Shown here: piece by piece, positions 27,401 through 36,065 of the stretch
How positions within the stretch are numbered: position 1 is the first letter of the stretch
How the letters are laid out: each line of letters starts with the position of its first letter
Assembly: GCA_013289695.1 (NCBI GenBank)
Contig: JABCZK010000026.1
Span: forward strand, 1 to 61,763
DNA length: 61,763 nt
Source of the DNA: Acidobacteriota bacterium
Lineage (GTDB): Bacteria; Acidobacteriota; Terriglobia; Acidiferrales; UBA7541
Reading direction: 5' to 3'
The notes under the pieces: generated by a model
Database searches by the model: none
What the model was told of the DNA's origin: nothing
Seen by the model: the letters and a program-made list of their open reading frames with translations, nothing else
Translations under genes and position numbers: made by a program

Positions 27401-27729
27401 TGCGAATGTTCTAGGTAGCTTATCCGACGCACTTCCGGGCAATGGAATCTGGAACTGCGTGGTCCGGCCCGAAGCGGTTGGTGAGCCATTCAGCGAAGAT
27501 CGCGCCCAGCCAACGTAGCCGAGGCCGGTGAGATAAGCGATTGGCAATGAAACGAGTGGGAATGCAGTGTCACGCACGGTATCGCGCAAATCAACGAACC
27601 ACACGGCTGACTCTGCCGACGCTATAGCCCCTTTATGTGGACGTAGATGGCTCTAATTTTGTATTGCCAGGTGCCCTACATTGAACATTGTATTCCGTAG
27701 TGGAAGCTTGCTGGAGTAGCTTCCTAGAT
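27401..27729. other. intergenic region, 329 bp
   Basis: No complete gene. On the minus strand 27388-27604 reads as about 70 codons of protein-like sequence (including SLPIAYLTGLGYVGWA) without an end of its own, since the frame runs on into the SDR gene. It may be a decayed fragment. No clear promoter for the response regulator was found. Confidence 0.4.
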
Positions 27730-28128
27730 ATGAATTCAGGGCAGCACAAACATGTACTGATAGCGGACGATAGCGACACGGTTCGACAAATCCTCAAACG
27801 GTATTTATCAACACGCGGGGACGTGGTTGTCTGCGGTGAGGCAGTCAACGGCCGCGAGGCAGTGCAGCAAGCGATGACACTCAACCCGGATCTGATTCTG
27901 CTTGACCTGGCGATGCCAGAGTTGAACGGCGCCGAAGTTGCGTCCGTGCTGAAAGCCGCGATACCGGAAACCCGCATTATATTATTCACGATGTATAGCG
28001 AGAACGTTGGGAAGTACCTTACCTCTGCGCTCGGCATTGACGCCGTCCTTGCAAAGCCTGACGGAGTAACAGAGCTGGCCGCGGCCATTGATTCCGCGCT
28101 AGTGCGACGCTCAGATTCCGCCGAGTAG
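27730..28128 (+). CDS. single-domain response regulator
   Basis: The 132-residue protein is only a receiver domain: acidic pair Asp13/Asp14 (IADDSD), phospho-acceptor Asp59 (LILLDLAMP), Thr87 (ILFTMYS) and Lys109 (LAKPDG). It has no output domain, so it acts like CheY/Spo0F-type relays or by binding a partner. No histidine kinase gene is near. ATG 27730 gives the normal receiver start; a TTG 42 bp upstream keeps the frame open but adds non-family residues. Confidence 0.87.
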   Translation: MNSGQHKHVLIADDSDTVRQILKRYLSTRGDVVVCGEAVNGREAVQQAMTLNPDLILLDLAMPELNGAEVASVLKAAIPETRIILFTMYSENVGKYLTSALGIDAVLAKPDGVTELAAAIDSALVRRSDSAE

Positions 28129-28556
28129 CCCCGTCTGCGAGCCCAAAACAAAGTTTTGTTGTCTGATTAAGCGCCGCGATAGCTGAGTAGTGTTGGTCCA
28201 GGCTGGCGCGCAAATGGCGCACATTGATTCGAAGTCTACTGGGACGAGCTTCAAAAGCTGCAGTCGTTCGCAAGCGTTGATTCGAACAGAACACTACCCT
28301 GTCAGGAACTAATTGGGTGCGGCCAGGCCCATCGGTTCTCTGGCGGAAATACGATCGTATCAAGCGACTAGATGGCGTTGCATCGCCCGTTGCGCTCGCA
28401 GCGTTAATCAGAACCCAGGCGTTTACTGGTTAGCGGTCCACAATAATTCCCGACGCTGCATCGAGGCTCAGGCTTCTCCAGGCTTCTCCAGCTTGACACT
28501 CCGCTGCGACGTTCCTATACTGCCCCACGCTACGAATTCTCGTCCGGGGGAGTCCT
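28129..28556. other. intergenic region, 428 bp
   Basis: No gene is supported on either strand. Its right end holds an exact 10-bp tandem repeat (GGCTTCTCCA twice, 28471-28490) and, two bases after it, a near-consensus promoter annotated separately. Confidence 0.55.
28493..28521 (+). promoter_or_regulatory. near-consensus sigma-70 promoter
   Basis: TTGACA (28493-28498) and TATACT (28516-28521) are separated by exactly 17 bp. This gives a start site near 28528 and a leader of about 30 bases before ATG 28557, with GGGGGAG as ribosome site. It is the best promoter in the window. Confidence 0.75.
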
Positions 28557-29660
28557 ATGTTGAAATATTCGCTGGCCATTTTCCTGATTACTACCTCCGC
28601 AGCGTTTGCGCAAGAGCCCGGGAAACTTCATCCGCCCAAACTCACTCCGCAGCAAAGCGGCACTACGCAGCTGCTAATTTCTGTCAGTCCAGTGAACGAC
28701 CGTGTGGTCTGGGCAGCCGGAACTGGCGGTACGTATGTGGTCACGACTGACGGCGGGGAACACTGGAAATCCGCTGTCGTGCCGGGAGCTGAAAACGAGC
28801 AATTCCGCGATGTGCACGGCGTGAGCGACGAGGTTGCCTATCTCATGTCCATTGGAAACGACACCACGGACTTTCGGGTTTACAAAACCACTGACGGCGG
28901 CGCGCATTGGACGATTCAATTCATGAATGAGGATCCCCTTGCGTTCTATGATTGCTTCGCGTTCTGGACTCCGGACCGGGGGATCACGCACAGCGATTCG
29001 GGGAACGGGGTATTTCCTGACATTCGCACGAAGAATGGAAACACATGGGAGTCCATCGCCGCCAATATGCCGCCTGCGCTTCCCGGCGAAGCCTCGTTTG
29101 CGGCCAGCGGAACCTGCATTGCCGCGCAGGGCGAAACAAATGCCTGGATTACCACCGGCGGCTCGACGATTGCCAGGATCCTCGCCACCAGAGACGGAGG
29201 CAATACTTGGAACGCGTATGACACCCCGCTGGTGAGCTCGCCCAGCGCTGGCGGAATCTCGGTGGCCTTTCGCGACTCCCGTCACGGAATCGTCGGCGGC
29301 GGCGATTTGAATTCAAACACCAGCGCCGACACGGCAACCTCTGCTGATGGCGGCCGAACATGGAATCTTACGAACGCGCCGCCCGTGCAGGGAGCCATAT
29401 TCTGCCTGGCCTATGTCCGCGGCATGCACCAGAGTGGCGATGAAGGCTTCGGCTACGGCGACGAGCTCGAGCATGCCGTGGTGATCACCACCGAGACGGA
29501 GCCGGACTTCACCTCAGGAGAAGCTGCTTTTACTCCCGATGAGGGTATCACTTGGGTTCCCATACCCGGAGCGAGTGGCTACTGGGCCGTCGCTTTTGCG
29601 AATCAGCATGCGGGCTGGTTCGTAGGCAATAACGGTCAGATCCTGAAGATCAGCTTTTAA
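28557..29660 (+). CDS. secreted YCF48/sortilin-like beta-propeller protein
   Basis: The 367-residue protein has a signal peptide (about 1-18) and repeated BNR/Asp-box-type blades: TTDGGEHWKS, TTDGGAHWTI, TRDGGNTWNA, SADGGRTWNL, and finally the degenerate PDEGITWVP. These S/T-x-D-G-G-x-x-W boxes define propellers of the YCF48 (photosystem assembly), sialidase and sortilin types. With no catalytic residues of sialidases evident, a binding or assembly role outside the cytoplasm is likely. The final WFVGNNGQILKI is a typical closing blade. It is transcribed alone from a strong promoter. Confidence 0.8.
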   Translation: MLKYSLAIFLITTSAAFAQEPGKLHPPKLTPQQSGTTQLLISVSPVNDRVVWAAGTGGTYVVTTDGGEHWKSAVVPGAENEQFRDVHGVSDEVAYLMSIGNDTTDFRVYKTTDGGAHWTIQFMNEDPLAFYDCFAFWTPDRGITHSDSGNGVFPDIRTKNGNTWESIAANMPPALPGEASFAASGTCIAAQGETNAWITTGGSTIARILATRDGGNTWNAYDTPLVSSPSAGGISVAFRDSRHGIVGGGDLNSNTSADTATSADGGRTWNLTNAPPVQGAIFCLAYVRGMHQSGDEGFGYGDELEHAVVITTETEPDFTSGEAAFTPDEGITWVPIPGASGYWAVAFANQHAGWFVGNNGQILKISF

Positions 29661-29815
29661 CCAAGCCGACGGATCGTTTTGCCTGCGTGGCCGCCAAACT
29701 GCAGAAGCGGCGTTAGGCGATCGAAACCCTTCGGCAGTGAAAAATTTATTCCGCGCGCTTGCTCGCTGAGCCAAAACAGAAGACCTAGCCACTTGCGGCC
29801 GGGTGTGGGCTGCGG

Positions 29816-30064
29816 TCAACATGCTACAGCGCCTCCGAATTGCACTTTGCTCGACTCGCCAAATACCAGGATTACCGATTCGTTCTCATGTACTGGCTCC
29901 AGATGCGGGCCAAAGTCCTCGTTCGTGAGGACTTTGCTCGTATGGGGTGCCTGAGACTTCTCGGTACGCGCCGCGCGCGCCACGTCTCCCAACGGAACGT
30001 CCTGCGCAGCCGACACGCTCGCAAGAATCAAAATCGGCGCTAACAGCGAGGCGATCGCTCGCAT
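29816..30064 (-). CDS. short secreted protein with LGDVAR motif
   Basis: An 82-residue product: signal peptide 1-20 (IASLLAPILILASVSAAQ), then DVPLGDVARAARTEKSQ and the acidic TNEDFG. I recall proteins starting with a leader followed by LGD-AR-AR-K and a short TN/DD motif from Acidobacteria; the role is not known. One cysteine ends the chain. The frame is open upstream, but the signal peptide begins at this ATG. It is divergent from the TlpA-like gene. Confidence 0.6.
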   Translation of the reverse strand: MRAIASLLAPILILASVSAAQDVPLGDVARAARTEKSQAPHTSKVLTNEDFGPHLEPVHENESVILVFGESSKVQFGGAVAC

Positions 30065-30191
30065 TCTAGGTGCCCATGAACGGGGGGAATTGATACCACC
30101 CGAGCAAACGGAAACTGAGCCATTGCCCGACGCTGGCGAGCAGCGCCCCATCGGGTTGCCGCCGGTACATTCAAACCGATAGAATGGCTGC

Positions 30192-30812
30192 ATGAGAGAC
30201 GATACCGGACGCACGCGGCTTCACGGTCGGATTCTTCTGGCGTTCGCAGCGGTCCTGATTCTGGCGCTTGTTGCCGCTCGCCCCGGGCGCACGCAAACGG
30301 ATGCGGGCAAAACCGCACCGCACGCGGGCAAGGGCGCTGGCCCCGCCGATCCGCCGCTGATTGACCTCCCCGGCTACCGTCAACTTCTTGCAAAATATAA
30401 AGGGAAGCCGCTGGTGGTGAATTTCTGGGCCACGTGGTGCGAGCCGTGCCGCGATGAATACCCCATGATTGTGGAGCTGGCCAAGGAATTCAAACCGCAA
30501 GGCGTCAGCGTGATTGGCGTGGACATGGACGACGAATCGGATATGAACCTGGTGCGCCGATTCATCGCGCGCACGCAGCCGCAATTCCCCAACTACCGCC
30601 AGAAGCCCGGGATTGATCTGGACGCATTCTACGAGGGCGTGAACCCGGAGTGGAAAGGCACCATGCCGCAGACAATTTTCTACGGCCGCGACGGACAGAT
30701 CCTGGGATTCTTCCTGGGCACGCGGCCGCAAGCCGTTTTCGAGCAAGCGTTCCGCGCGACGCTCGGCCCGGCAGGCGCCGCAGGCGATACCGGGCACGGC
30801 GGCACGCAGTAA
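30192..30812 (+). CDS. TlpA-like membrane-anchored thioredoxin-fold protein
   Basis: The 206-residue protein has an N-terminal membrane anchor (about 14-29) and a thioredoxin domain with the redox motif FWATWCEPC (Cys83, Cys86), followed by VIGVDMDDES and the cis-proline region GTMPQTIFY. TlpA/ResA-type proteins reduce disulfides on the outer face of the membrane, often during cytochrome c or metallocentre assembly. It is followed after 45 bp by the UPF0173 hydrolase gene in the same direction. The glycine- and histidine-rich end is probably disordered. Confidence 0.85.
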   Translation: MRDDTGRTRLHGRILLAFAAVLILALVAARPGRTQTDAGKTAPHAGKGAGPADPPLIDLPGYRQLLAKYKGKPLVVNFWATWCEPCRDEYPMIVELAKEFKPQGVSVIGVDMDDESDMNLVRRFIARTQPQFPNYRQKPGIDLDAFYEGVNPEWKGTMPQTIFYGRDGQILGFFLGTRPQAVFEQAFRATLGPAGAAGDTGHGGTQ

Positions 30813-30857
30813 TTCGCAACGTTTTCGGCCAATCGTAAAAATAGGAGGCACGCACGA

Positions 30858-31601
30858 ATGCTTCACACCCGCGGCAATAAACTCACCTGGCTGGGGCACG
30901 CGGCATTTCGCATTGACACTCCCAGCGGCAAAGTAATTCTGGTGGATCCCTGGATTCTCACGAACCCGCTCTGCCCTGAAGCGCAAAAGAAATTCGAGCA
31001 TGTGGACACCATGTTCATCACCCACGGACATTTCGATCACATCGCCGACGCCGTGGACTTTGGGAAGCGATTCAAACCGCAAGTCGTAGGGATTTATGAG
31101 CTGTGCGCGTGGCTGGAATCAAAAGGCGTGCAGAACACTAACGCGATGAATAAAGGTGGCACGCAGAAAGTCGGCGAAATCGAAGTGACCATGGTCAACG
31201 CCGTGCATTCCTGCGGCATACTCGACGGCGATCACATCGTCTATGGCGGCGAAGCTTGCGGCTACGTGCTGCGGCTTCCCGGCGGCCTAACGATATATCA
31301 CTCCGGCGACACTGCACTGTTCAGCGACATGAAGCTGATCGCGGAGCTGTACGCGCCGGATGTGGCGCTGCTGCCGATCGGTGATCACTTCACCATGGGC
31401 CCGCGCGAAGCCGCCATGGCGATTCGTTTCTTGAACGTGCGCCACGTGATCCCCATGCACTTCGGAACGTTTCCGCAGCTGGTGGGCCGGCCCGAACAGG
31501 TTCGCCAGCTCACACAAGACATCAGCGGCCTGGAAATACACGTTCTGAAGCCCGGTGAATCCATCGGAGAAACCAGCTCGCACTTCACTGCGCAGACCTA
31601 G
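30858..31601 (+). CDS. UPF0173-type metal-dependent hydrolase (metallo-beta-lactamase fold)
   Basis: The 247-residue protein has the metal-binding motif THGHFDH (His56, His58, Asp60, His61), a further His in NAVHSCG, the bridging Asp in YHSGDTALF and a late His in VIPMHFGTF. The opening LTWLGHAAFRID is typical of UPF0173 (YtkL-like) proteins, whose substrate is not known. The start follows AGGAGG at good spacing. It forms a short unit with the thioredoxin gene before it and the O-methyltransferase 8 bp after it. Confidence 0.87.
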   Translation: MLHTRGNKLTWLGHAAFRIDTPSGKVILVDPWILTNPLCPEAQKKFEHVDTMFITHGHFDHIADAVDFGKRFKPQVVGIYELCAWLESKGVQNTNAMNKGGTQKVGEIEVTMVNAVHSCGILDGDHIVYGGEACGYVLRLPGGLTIYHSGDTALFSDMKLIAELYAPDVALLPIGDHFTMGPREAAMAIRFLNVRHVIPMHFGTFPQLVGRPEQVRQLTQDISGLEIHVLKPGESIGETSSHFTAQT

Positions 31602-31609
31602 GGGCGAAA

Positions 31610-32239
31610 ATGCCGGGAATTCTGGAACCGCAAGTCGAAAAATATCTGTCGAGCCTGCTGCCGGAGCGCGATGAAGTGCTAGCGGATATCGAAAAGTACG
31701 CGCAGGAGCGCGACATCCCCATCATCGGGCCGGATTGCGGGCGGCTGCTTGCGCTGATGGCCAAGATTTCCGGAGCGAAGCGAATCTTTGAGATGGGTTC
31801 GGCCATCGGATATTCGGCGATCTGGTTCGCGCGCGCGGCCGGAGCGGGCGCGGAAATTTACTGCACCGATGGCGACCCGGCAAACGCGGAACTGGCGCGT
31901 AAGAACTTCGAACGCGCCGGCGTGAGCAAGAAGGTCCGATTTATGACCGGAGAAGCGGTCGATTTGATTGACACTACCGACGGCACGTTCGACATCATCC
32001 TGATAGACGTTTACAAACATCAATATCCCGCGGCGCTGAAGAAGGCTTTGCCTCGGCTGAAGAGCGGAGGCCTGGTGATCACGGACAACGTGCTGTGGTC
32101 CGGCCGCGTCACCCAGCCGCCCCAGGATGACAATACGCGCGGCATTCTGGAATTTAACCGCGCGGTCTACAGTTCGCCGGAACTTTTTCCCGTGATCGTC
32201 CCGCTGCGTGATGGCGTCGCCATCTGCCGCAAGTCGTAG
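31610..32239 (+). CDS. caffeoyl-CoA-type O-methyltransferase
   Basis: A 209-residue SAM-dependent O-methyltransferase of the COMT/TrmR class: IFEMGSAIGYSAIWFARA (motif I), IYCTDGDPANAELARKNF (motif II), FDIILIDVYKHQYPAALK (Asp metal ligand region) and GGLVITDNVLWSGRV with its Asp-Asn metal site. Bacterial members methylate catechols or a hydroxy-uridine of tRNA (TrmR); which applies here cannot be decided. It follows the UPF0173 gene by 8 bp and is probably cotranscribed with it. Confidence 0.86.
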   Translation: MPGILEPQVEKYLSSLLPERDEVLADIEKYAQERDIPIIGPDCGRLLALMAKISGAKRIFEMGSAIGYSAIWFARAAGAGAEIYCTDGDPANAELARKNFERAGVSKKVRFMTGEAVDLIDTTDGTFDIILIDVYKHQYPAALKKALPRLKSGGLVITDNVLWSGRVTQPPQDDNTRGILEFNRAVYSSPELFPVIVPLRDGVAICRKS

Positions 32240-32354
32240 CGCAAAACGAGTCTCCGGATTATGCCGCGTCTTAGGTAGTGGGTACCCTTCGGGCCGTTTC
32301 CTGGGCCCGCGCTCAGCCTGTTAATTCTGTCCCCTCCCGGGGTAGATTAAAGGA

Positions 32355-32969
32355 ATGAACCCGGCTGAATATACCCCGGCGCAAGCTTCGGCCGTTGCGA
32401 ACCTGTCCCTCCCCGCTGTTCATAAGCTTATCGAGCGTCGCCTCATTCGGCCGCGACGCCGCCGCGCTGGCCGTTCCATCCAACGAATGCTCAGTCGCGG
32501 GCAAGTGCTTTATCTCCGGCTTGAAGCCTAAGGCGTGCGGCTCTTGCCACTCGCTGCGCGCCGTGCGATCGCCAGCAAGATTGAGTCCTCCCCCGAAGTT
32601 GACGCGGTGGTTCTTCCGGAAGGTTCAGCCGTGGTGATTCAAGTCAAGCCAGTGCGGTTGGAACTCGAGTTGGACCTGAGGAAGCTTGAGCGTGCGGAGA
32701 ACATGATCGTTTCCGATCCTGGGATCATGCGCGGTGCGCCTGTCTATCGCGGGACACGTATTCCCGTCGCATTGATTGCCGAGATGTTGAATCGCGGAGC
32801 GAAGAAGGAGGAGATTCTGGATGGCTACCCAGCTCTGGATCAAGAGAAAATCGAACTCGCTCCGCTTTACGTTCAAGCCTTCCCGCGGCGAGGGCGTCCT
32901 GCTTCCCGCCCTGGGGCAAAACGAGGGCCGATTCGTCCGACCCGGGATGGCCGCGCCCTGGCGGGGTGA
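32355..32969 (+). pseudogene. DUF433 antitoxin (HTH + DUF433) interrupted by one stop codon
   Basis: The first part (32355-32528) encodes a 58-residue helix-turn-helix segment (YTPAQASAVANLSLPAVHKL, ending YLRLEA). TAA follows at 32529-32531. The same frame then runs on without any shift through GVRLLPLAARRAIA to the DUF433 domain (MIVSDPGIMRGAPVYRGTRIP, ILDGYPAL) and stops at 32967-32969. The natural family, as I know it, joins both parts, so a single base change (for example AAA to TAA) most simply explains the break. A GTG at 32535 could restart a shortened antitoxin, but it has no proper ribosome site. The end overlaps the toxin start (GTGA). Confidence 0.72.
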
Positions 32970-33487
32970 CAGTGCAGTTCTTGATCGATGAATGCCTGCA
33001 CACATCCTTGGTCGAGGTCGCGCACGCCGCGGGCCACTTGGCAGATCCTGTCAATTATCTCGGGCTCGGCCGTTCCAAAGATTGGCAACCTATCGCGACA
33101 ATCCGCGCACAGGACTACGCGTTTGTAACCAACGATCGGTCCGATTGCCTCGCCTTGCACGGATAGGGACCGTGGCACGCCGGTGTAATCATTATTGTTC
33201 CCGGCGCGACGCCAGTTCGTCAGCGGGACCTGTTTAGCGCGGCGCTCAAACATATCGGCCCGAGAGATCCGACGAATACCGTGGTTGAGGTCAAATATGC
33301 GGGAAAGGCGATCGTGTGTTCCGCGTGTGACCTACCAAAACTACGACAACGACGCCAGGAACGGTCCCGCGCCCAAAGGATCATGAGCCCAACGAAGAGC
33401 GTGCGTTGCTCTTCTCTGAGGAACGCGGCAGCAGATTGCGCAGGAAGAATGTCACATTGGCGGGCCGCTCAGCCAAGCGGCGCATGA
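32966..33487 (+). pseudogene. DUF5615 PIN-like toxin interrupted by one stop codon
   Basis: The N-terminal part is MTVQFLIDECLHTSL (acidic PIN-like active site), GHLADPVNYLGLGRSKDW and YAFVTNDRSDCLALHG. TAG at 33164-33166 ends it at 66 residues. The frame then continues unshifted with HAGVIIIVPGATPVRQRDLF and NTVVEVKYAGKAIV, the missing C-terminal half of the family. The full open frame runs to TGA at 33485-33487, past the usual end (about 33345), and overlaps the convergent proline dehydrogenase gene. The toxin is therefore probably inactive. GTG start overlaps the antitoxin stop. Confidence 0.7.
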
Positions 33488-34328
33488 AGTAAGGAAACCA
33501 GTCCACGCCGAACGGGATATACACGCGCACGCGGAATCCGCCGCGCACCAATTTCTGCTGTAAATCGGTGCGGATGCCGTAAAGCATCTGAAATTCGAAG
33601 CGGTCGCGCTTGATATTTTGTTCGCGCACAAAATCCAGCGTGGCGCGAATCATGGCGGGATCGTGCGTAGCGATGCCGTGATAAAACCCGCTTGCCAAAA
33701 GTATTTTCATCAGCTTCACGTAGTTGGCGTCCACGTCGGCCTTCTTCGGGAACGCCACCTCGGGCGGCTCCTGGTAAGCTCCCTTGCAAAGCCGCAGCCG
33801 GCAACCCACGGCAAGTAAATCCTGCACGTCCTTCTCGGCGCGATAGAGATACGCCTGCATCACGGTGCCCACGTTCGTGTGCACGGAGCGCACACGCTTC
33901 ACCATCTCGACGGTGCGCTGCGTATAGGCCGAGCCTTCCATATCCACGCGCACGAAATTCGATTGGCTGGCGGCGTGCGCGACGATTTTTTCCAGGAGTT
34001 CCTGGCAGAGCGCTTCGTTCAGGTCGAGGCCGAGCTGCGTCAGCTTTAACGAAATATTCGCGTCCAGGTGTTCCTGCGCGATGCGGTCGAAGATCGCAAT
34101 ATATTCGTCGGCGGCACGCCGCGCGCCGGCTTCGTCCGATACGTTTTCGCCGAGCAAATCCAGGCTGGCGAGCTGCAGCGCGCGATTCACTTCCCGCGCG
34201 GCTACCAGGGCGTCGTCCAGAGTTTCACCGGCTACGAAGCGGCGAGCGACGCGGCGGCTCACACTACTGCGCATCATCAGCGGCGCGAGGCGCTTGCTCT
34301 CCGATAGACGCAGCAGGAGCGCGCGCAT
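33381..34328 (-). CDS. proline dehydrogenase (monofunctional)
   Basis: The 315-residue FAD enzyme oxidises L-proline to pyrroline-5-carboxylate and passes electrons to quinone. Family marks are SLKLTQLGLDL, VDMEGSAYT, RLCKGAYQEP, IATHDPAMI, FEFQMLYGIR and the substrate-binding YIPFGVDWFPYFMRRLAERP. It matches single-domain bacterial ProDH proteins; no P5C dehydrogenase gene is in the window. The ATG has the expected family N-terminus. Its 3' end overlaps the extended frame of the broken toxin by about 100 bp, which supports the toxin ending earlier. Confidence 0.92.
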   Translation of the reverse strand: MRALLLRLSESKRLAPLMMRSSVSRRVARRFVAGETLDDALVAAREVNRALQLASLDLLGENVSDEAGARRAADEYIAIFDRIAQEHLDANISLKLTQLGLDLNEALCQELLEKIVAHAASQSNFVRVDMEGSAYTQRTVEMVKRVRSVHTNVGTVMQAYLYRAEKDVQDLLAVGCRLRLCKGAYQEPPEVAFPKKADVDANYVKLMKILLASGFYHGIATHDPAMIRATLDFVREQNIKRDRFEFQMLYGIRTDLQQKLVRGGFRVRVYIPFGVDWFPYFMRRLAERPANVTFFLRNLLPRSSEKSNARSSLGS

Positions 34329-34422
34329 CAGAAAAGGCCGAGCCTCATGAATTGGGATTGGAACAACTGGTGCAGTTGTGACGGCATGAACTCTGCATTA
34401 TGCAGCAAATGAGACAGCTGCG

Positions 34423-35346
34423 TCAGCCTCTGTGCCTTTCCAGGAAACGTTCCGCTTCGATAGCGGCCATGCAACCGGAACCGGCCGCGGTGATGGCCTG
34501 GCGATAGTGATGATCTTGCACATCTCCCGCGGCGAAAACGCCTTCGATGTTGGTTTTCGGGCCGTCATGAGTGATCAGGTAGCCGTTTTCGTCCATAGCG
34601 AGCTGGCCCTTGAATAACTTGGTGTTCGGATCGTGGCCGATGGCGACGAAAACGCCGGAGGTCTCGATTTCGCTGGTCACGTTCGTGTCGGTGTTGCGGA
34701 TTCTCACTTTTTCCACGGATTTGCTGTTCACGTCGTGAACTTCCTCGATGACGTAAGGCGTGAGGAACTCGATTTTTTCGTTGGCGTGCGCCCGATCCAA
34801 CATGATTTTGGTGGCGCGGAATTCGTTGCGGCGATGGAGCAGCGTGACTTTCTTCGCGAATTTCGTAAGGAACGTGGCCTCTTCCATTGCGGTGTCTCCG
34901 CCGCCCACCACGATGATGTCTTTCCCGCGAAAGAAGAAACCGTCGCACGTCGCGCAGGTGGAAACTCCGTGTCCCAGCAGGTGCCGCTCCGATTCGATGC
35001 CCAGCATCCTCGCCGACGCACCCGCTGCAATGATCAGGCTCTGGGTTTCGTACGTCTCTTTTCCGGCAACCACGGTGAACGGCGTGCGGCTCAGGTCCAC
35101 AGAGGTGACCGCGCCGGACTGAAACTCAGCGCCGAAGCGTTGCGCTTGCTTGCGCGAATTCTCGATCAATTCCGGCCCCAAAATGCCGTCAGGAAACCCT
35201 GGGAAATTTTCCACCATGGTCGTCAACGACAATTGGCCGCCCGGCTCGTAGCCATCCAGCACCAACGGATGCAAATCCGCGCGGGCCGCATAGATCGCCG
35301 CAGTCAGCCCGGCGCAACCACTGCCGATGATAATTACCTTGTGCAC
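34423..35346 (-). CDS. trxB: thioredoxin reductase
   Basis: The 307-residue flavoprotein transfers electrons from NADPH to thioredoxin. The FAD-binding GSGCAGLTAAIYAAR (8-22), redox-active CATC (Cys131, Cys134), NADPH-binding GGGDTAMEEA and the C-terminal GVFAAGDVQDHHYRQAITAAGSGCMAA are all intact. Length is normal. It lies 94 bp upstream of proline dehydrogenase on the same strand. The TlpA-like protein elsewhere in the window might draw on the thioredoxin pool, but that is only a guess. Confidence 0.95.
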   Translation of the reverse strand: MHKVIIIGSGCAGLTAAIYAARADLHPLVLDGYEPGGQLSLTTMVENFPGFPDGILGPELIENSRKQAQRFGAEFQSGAVTSVDLSRTPFTVVAGKETYETQSLIIAAGASARMLGIESERHLLGHGVSTCATCDGFFFRGKDIIVVGGGDTAMEEATFLTKFAKKVTLLHRRNEFRATKIMLDRAHANEKIEFLTPYVIEEVHDVNSKSVEKVRIRNTDTNVTSEIETSGVFVAIGHDPNTKLFKGQLAMDENGYLITHDGPKTNIEGVFAAGDVQDHHYRQAITAAGSGCMAAIEAERFLERHRG

Positions 35347-35511
35347 TGAATTTTCTCCCAGGTATTTGGATGATGCAAACCGGCGCGGCGAACCAAACTA
35401 AACACCTATTGTATCATTGCGCGCCCGACCCGCCAGCGCCCGCTCCTGCACCACCGGCTGGCAGGGCGATCACACGGCACCCGATTGCGTCGGTCGGCGG
35501 CTTGTCTGATA

Positions 35512-35895
35512 ATGGCGCGCGGACTGAACACGTGCATGGCGACACCGAGCAATCTTTTTCGACTTCTCAGCGAATTCATTGTGCTGCTGCTGGGCGCGCT
35601 GCTGATCTTGCTGGCCGCGACGGGCCGGATTGGGCTGCCCGCGCGCCCCGGAGGCGTGGTGGCGCTGGGTGCGATCTTCATATTTTGGGGCGTGCGGGCG
35701 GCCACGCGGCCCGAAGCGAAAGCCGCGCGCCTGGAGACCATGATTCGCGCCGGTTCGCTCGCGCTGGTGGGCATCTTTATTCTCGCCGTGCCGTTCGTCC
35801 CCGCGCGTCATGCGTCGCAGTTGTTTGTCCTGGCCGGCGGCGTACTTGTCTTGCGCGGCGTGCTCGCGGCGGCGATTTCGGTCGCGCGGCGTTGA
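35512..35895 (+). CDS. small four-helix membrane protein
   Basis: A 127-residue hydrophobic protein of unknown family. Helices lie at about 22-37, 48-62, 80-95 and 103-123, with the basic loop RAATRPEAKAARLE in the middle. The frame is open further upstream, and starts at 35512 (ATG) or 35536 (ATG) are equally possible because neither has a ribosome site; the first was kept. It is divergent from trxB and lies 170 bp before mscL. Confidence 0.6.
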   Translation: MARGLNTCMATPSNLFRLLSEFIVLLLGALLILLAATGRIGLPARPGGVVALGAIFIFWGVRAATRPEAKAARLETMIRAGSLALVGIFILAVPFVPARHASQLFVLAGGVLVLRGVLAAAISVARR

Positions 35896-36065
35896 TTTCC
35901 CGGCACCCCACAAAAAAGAAAGCGATCCCATTCGCGCTTGCCAGCCGTGCGCGTTCCGGATAACCTCCGCCGCAGCAGCACGGGATGCGGAGCAAGCACG
36001 GCTCACCCCATGGCACGGAACCGGTTGCTCATTGCGGCGCGCAATAAGATGCGAGGAGAACAACC

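Noticed and set aside
27388..27604. Minus-strand protein-like stretch between the SDR and response regulator genes
   Set aside because: It has plausible codons and hydrophobicity but merges into the antisense of the SDR gene and has no own stop; at most a decayed fragment.
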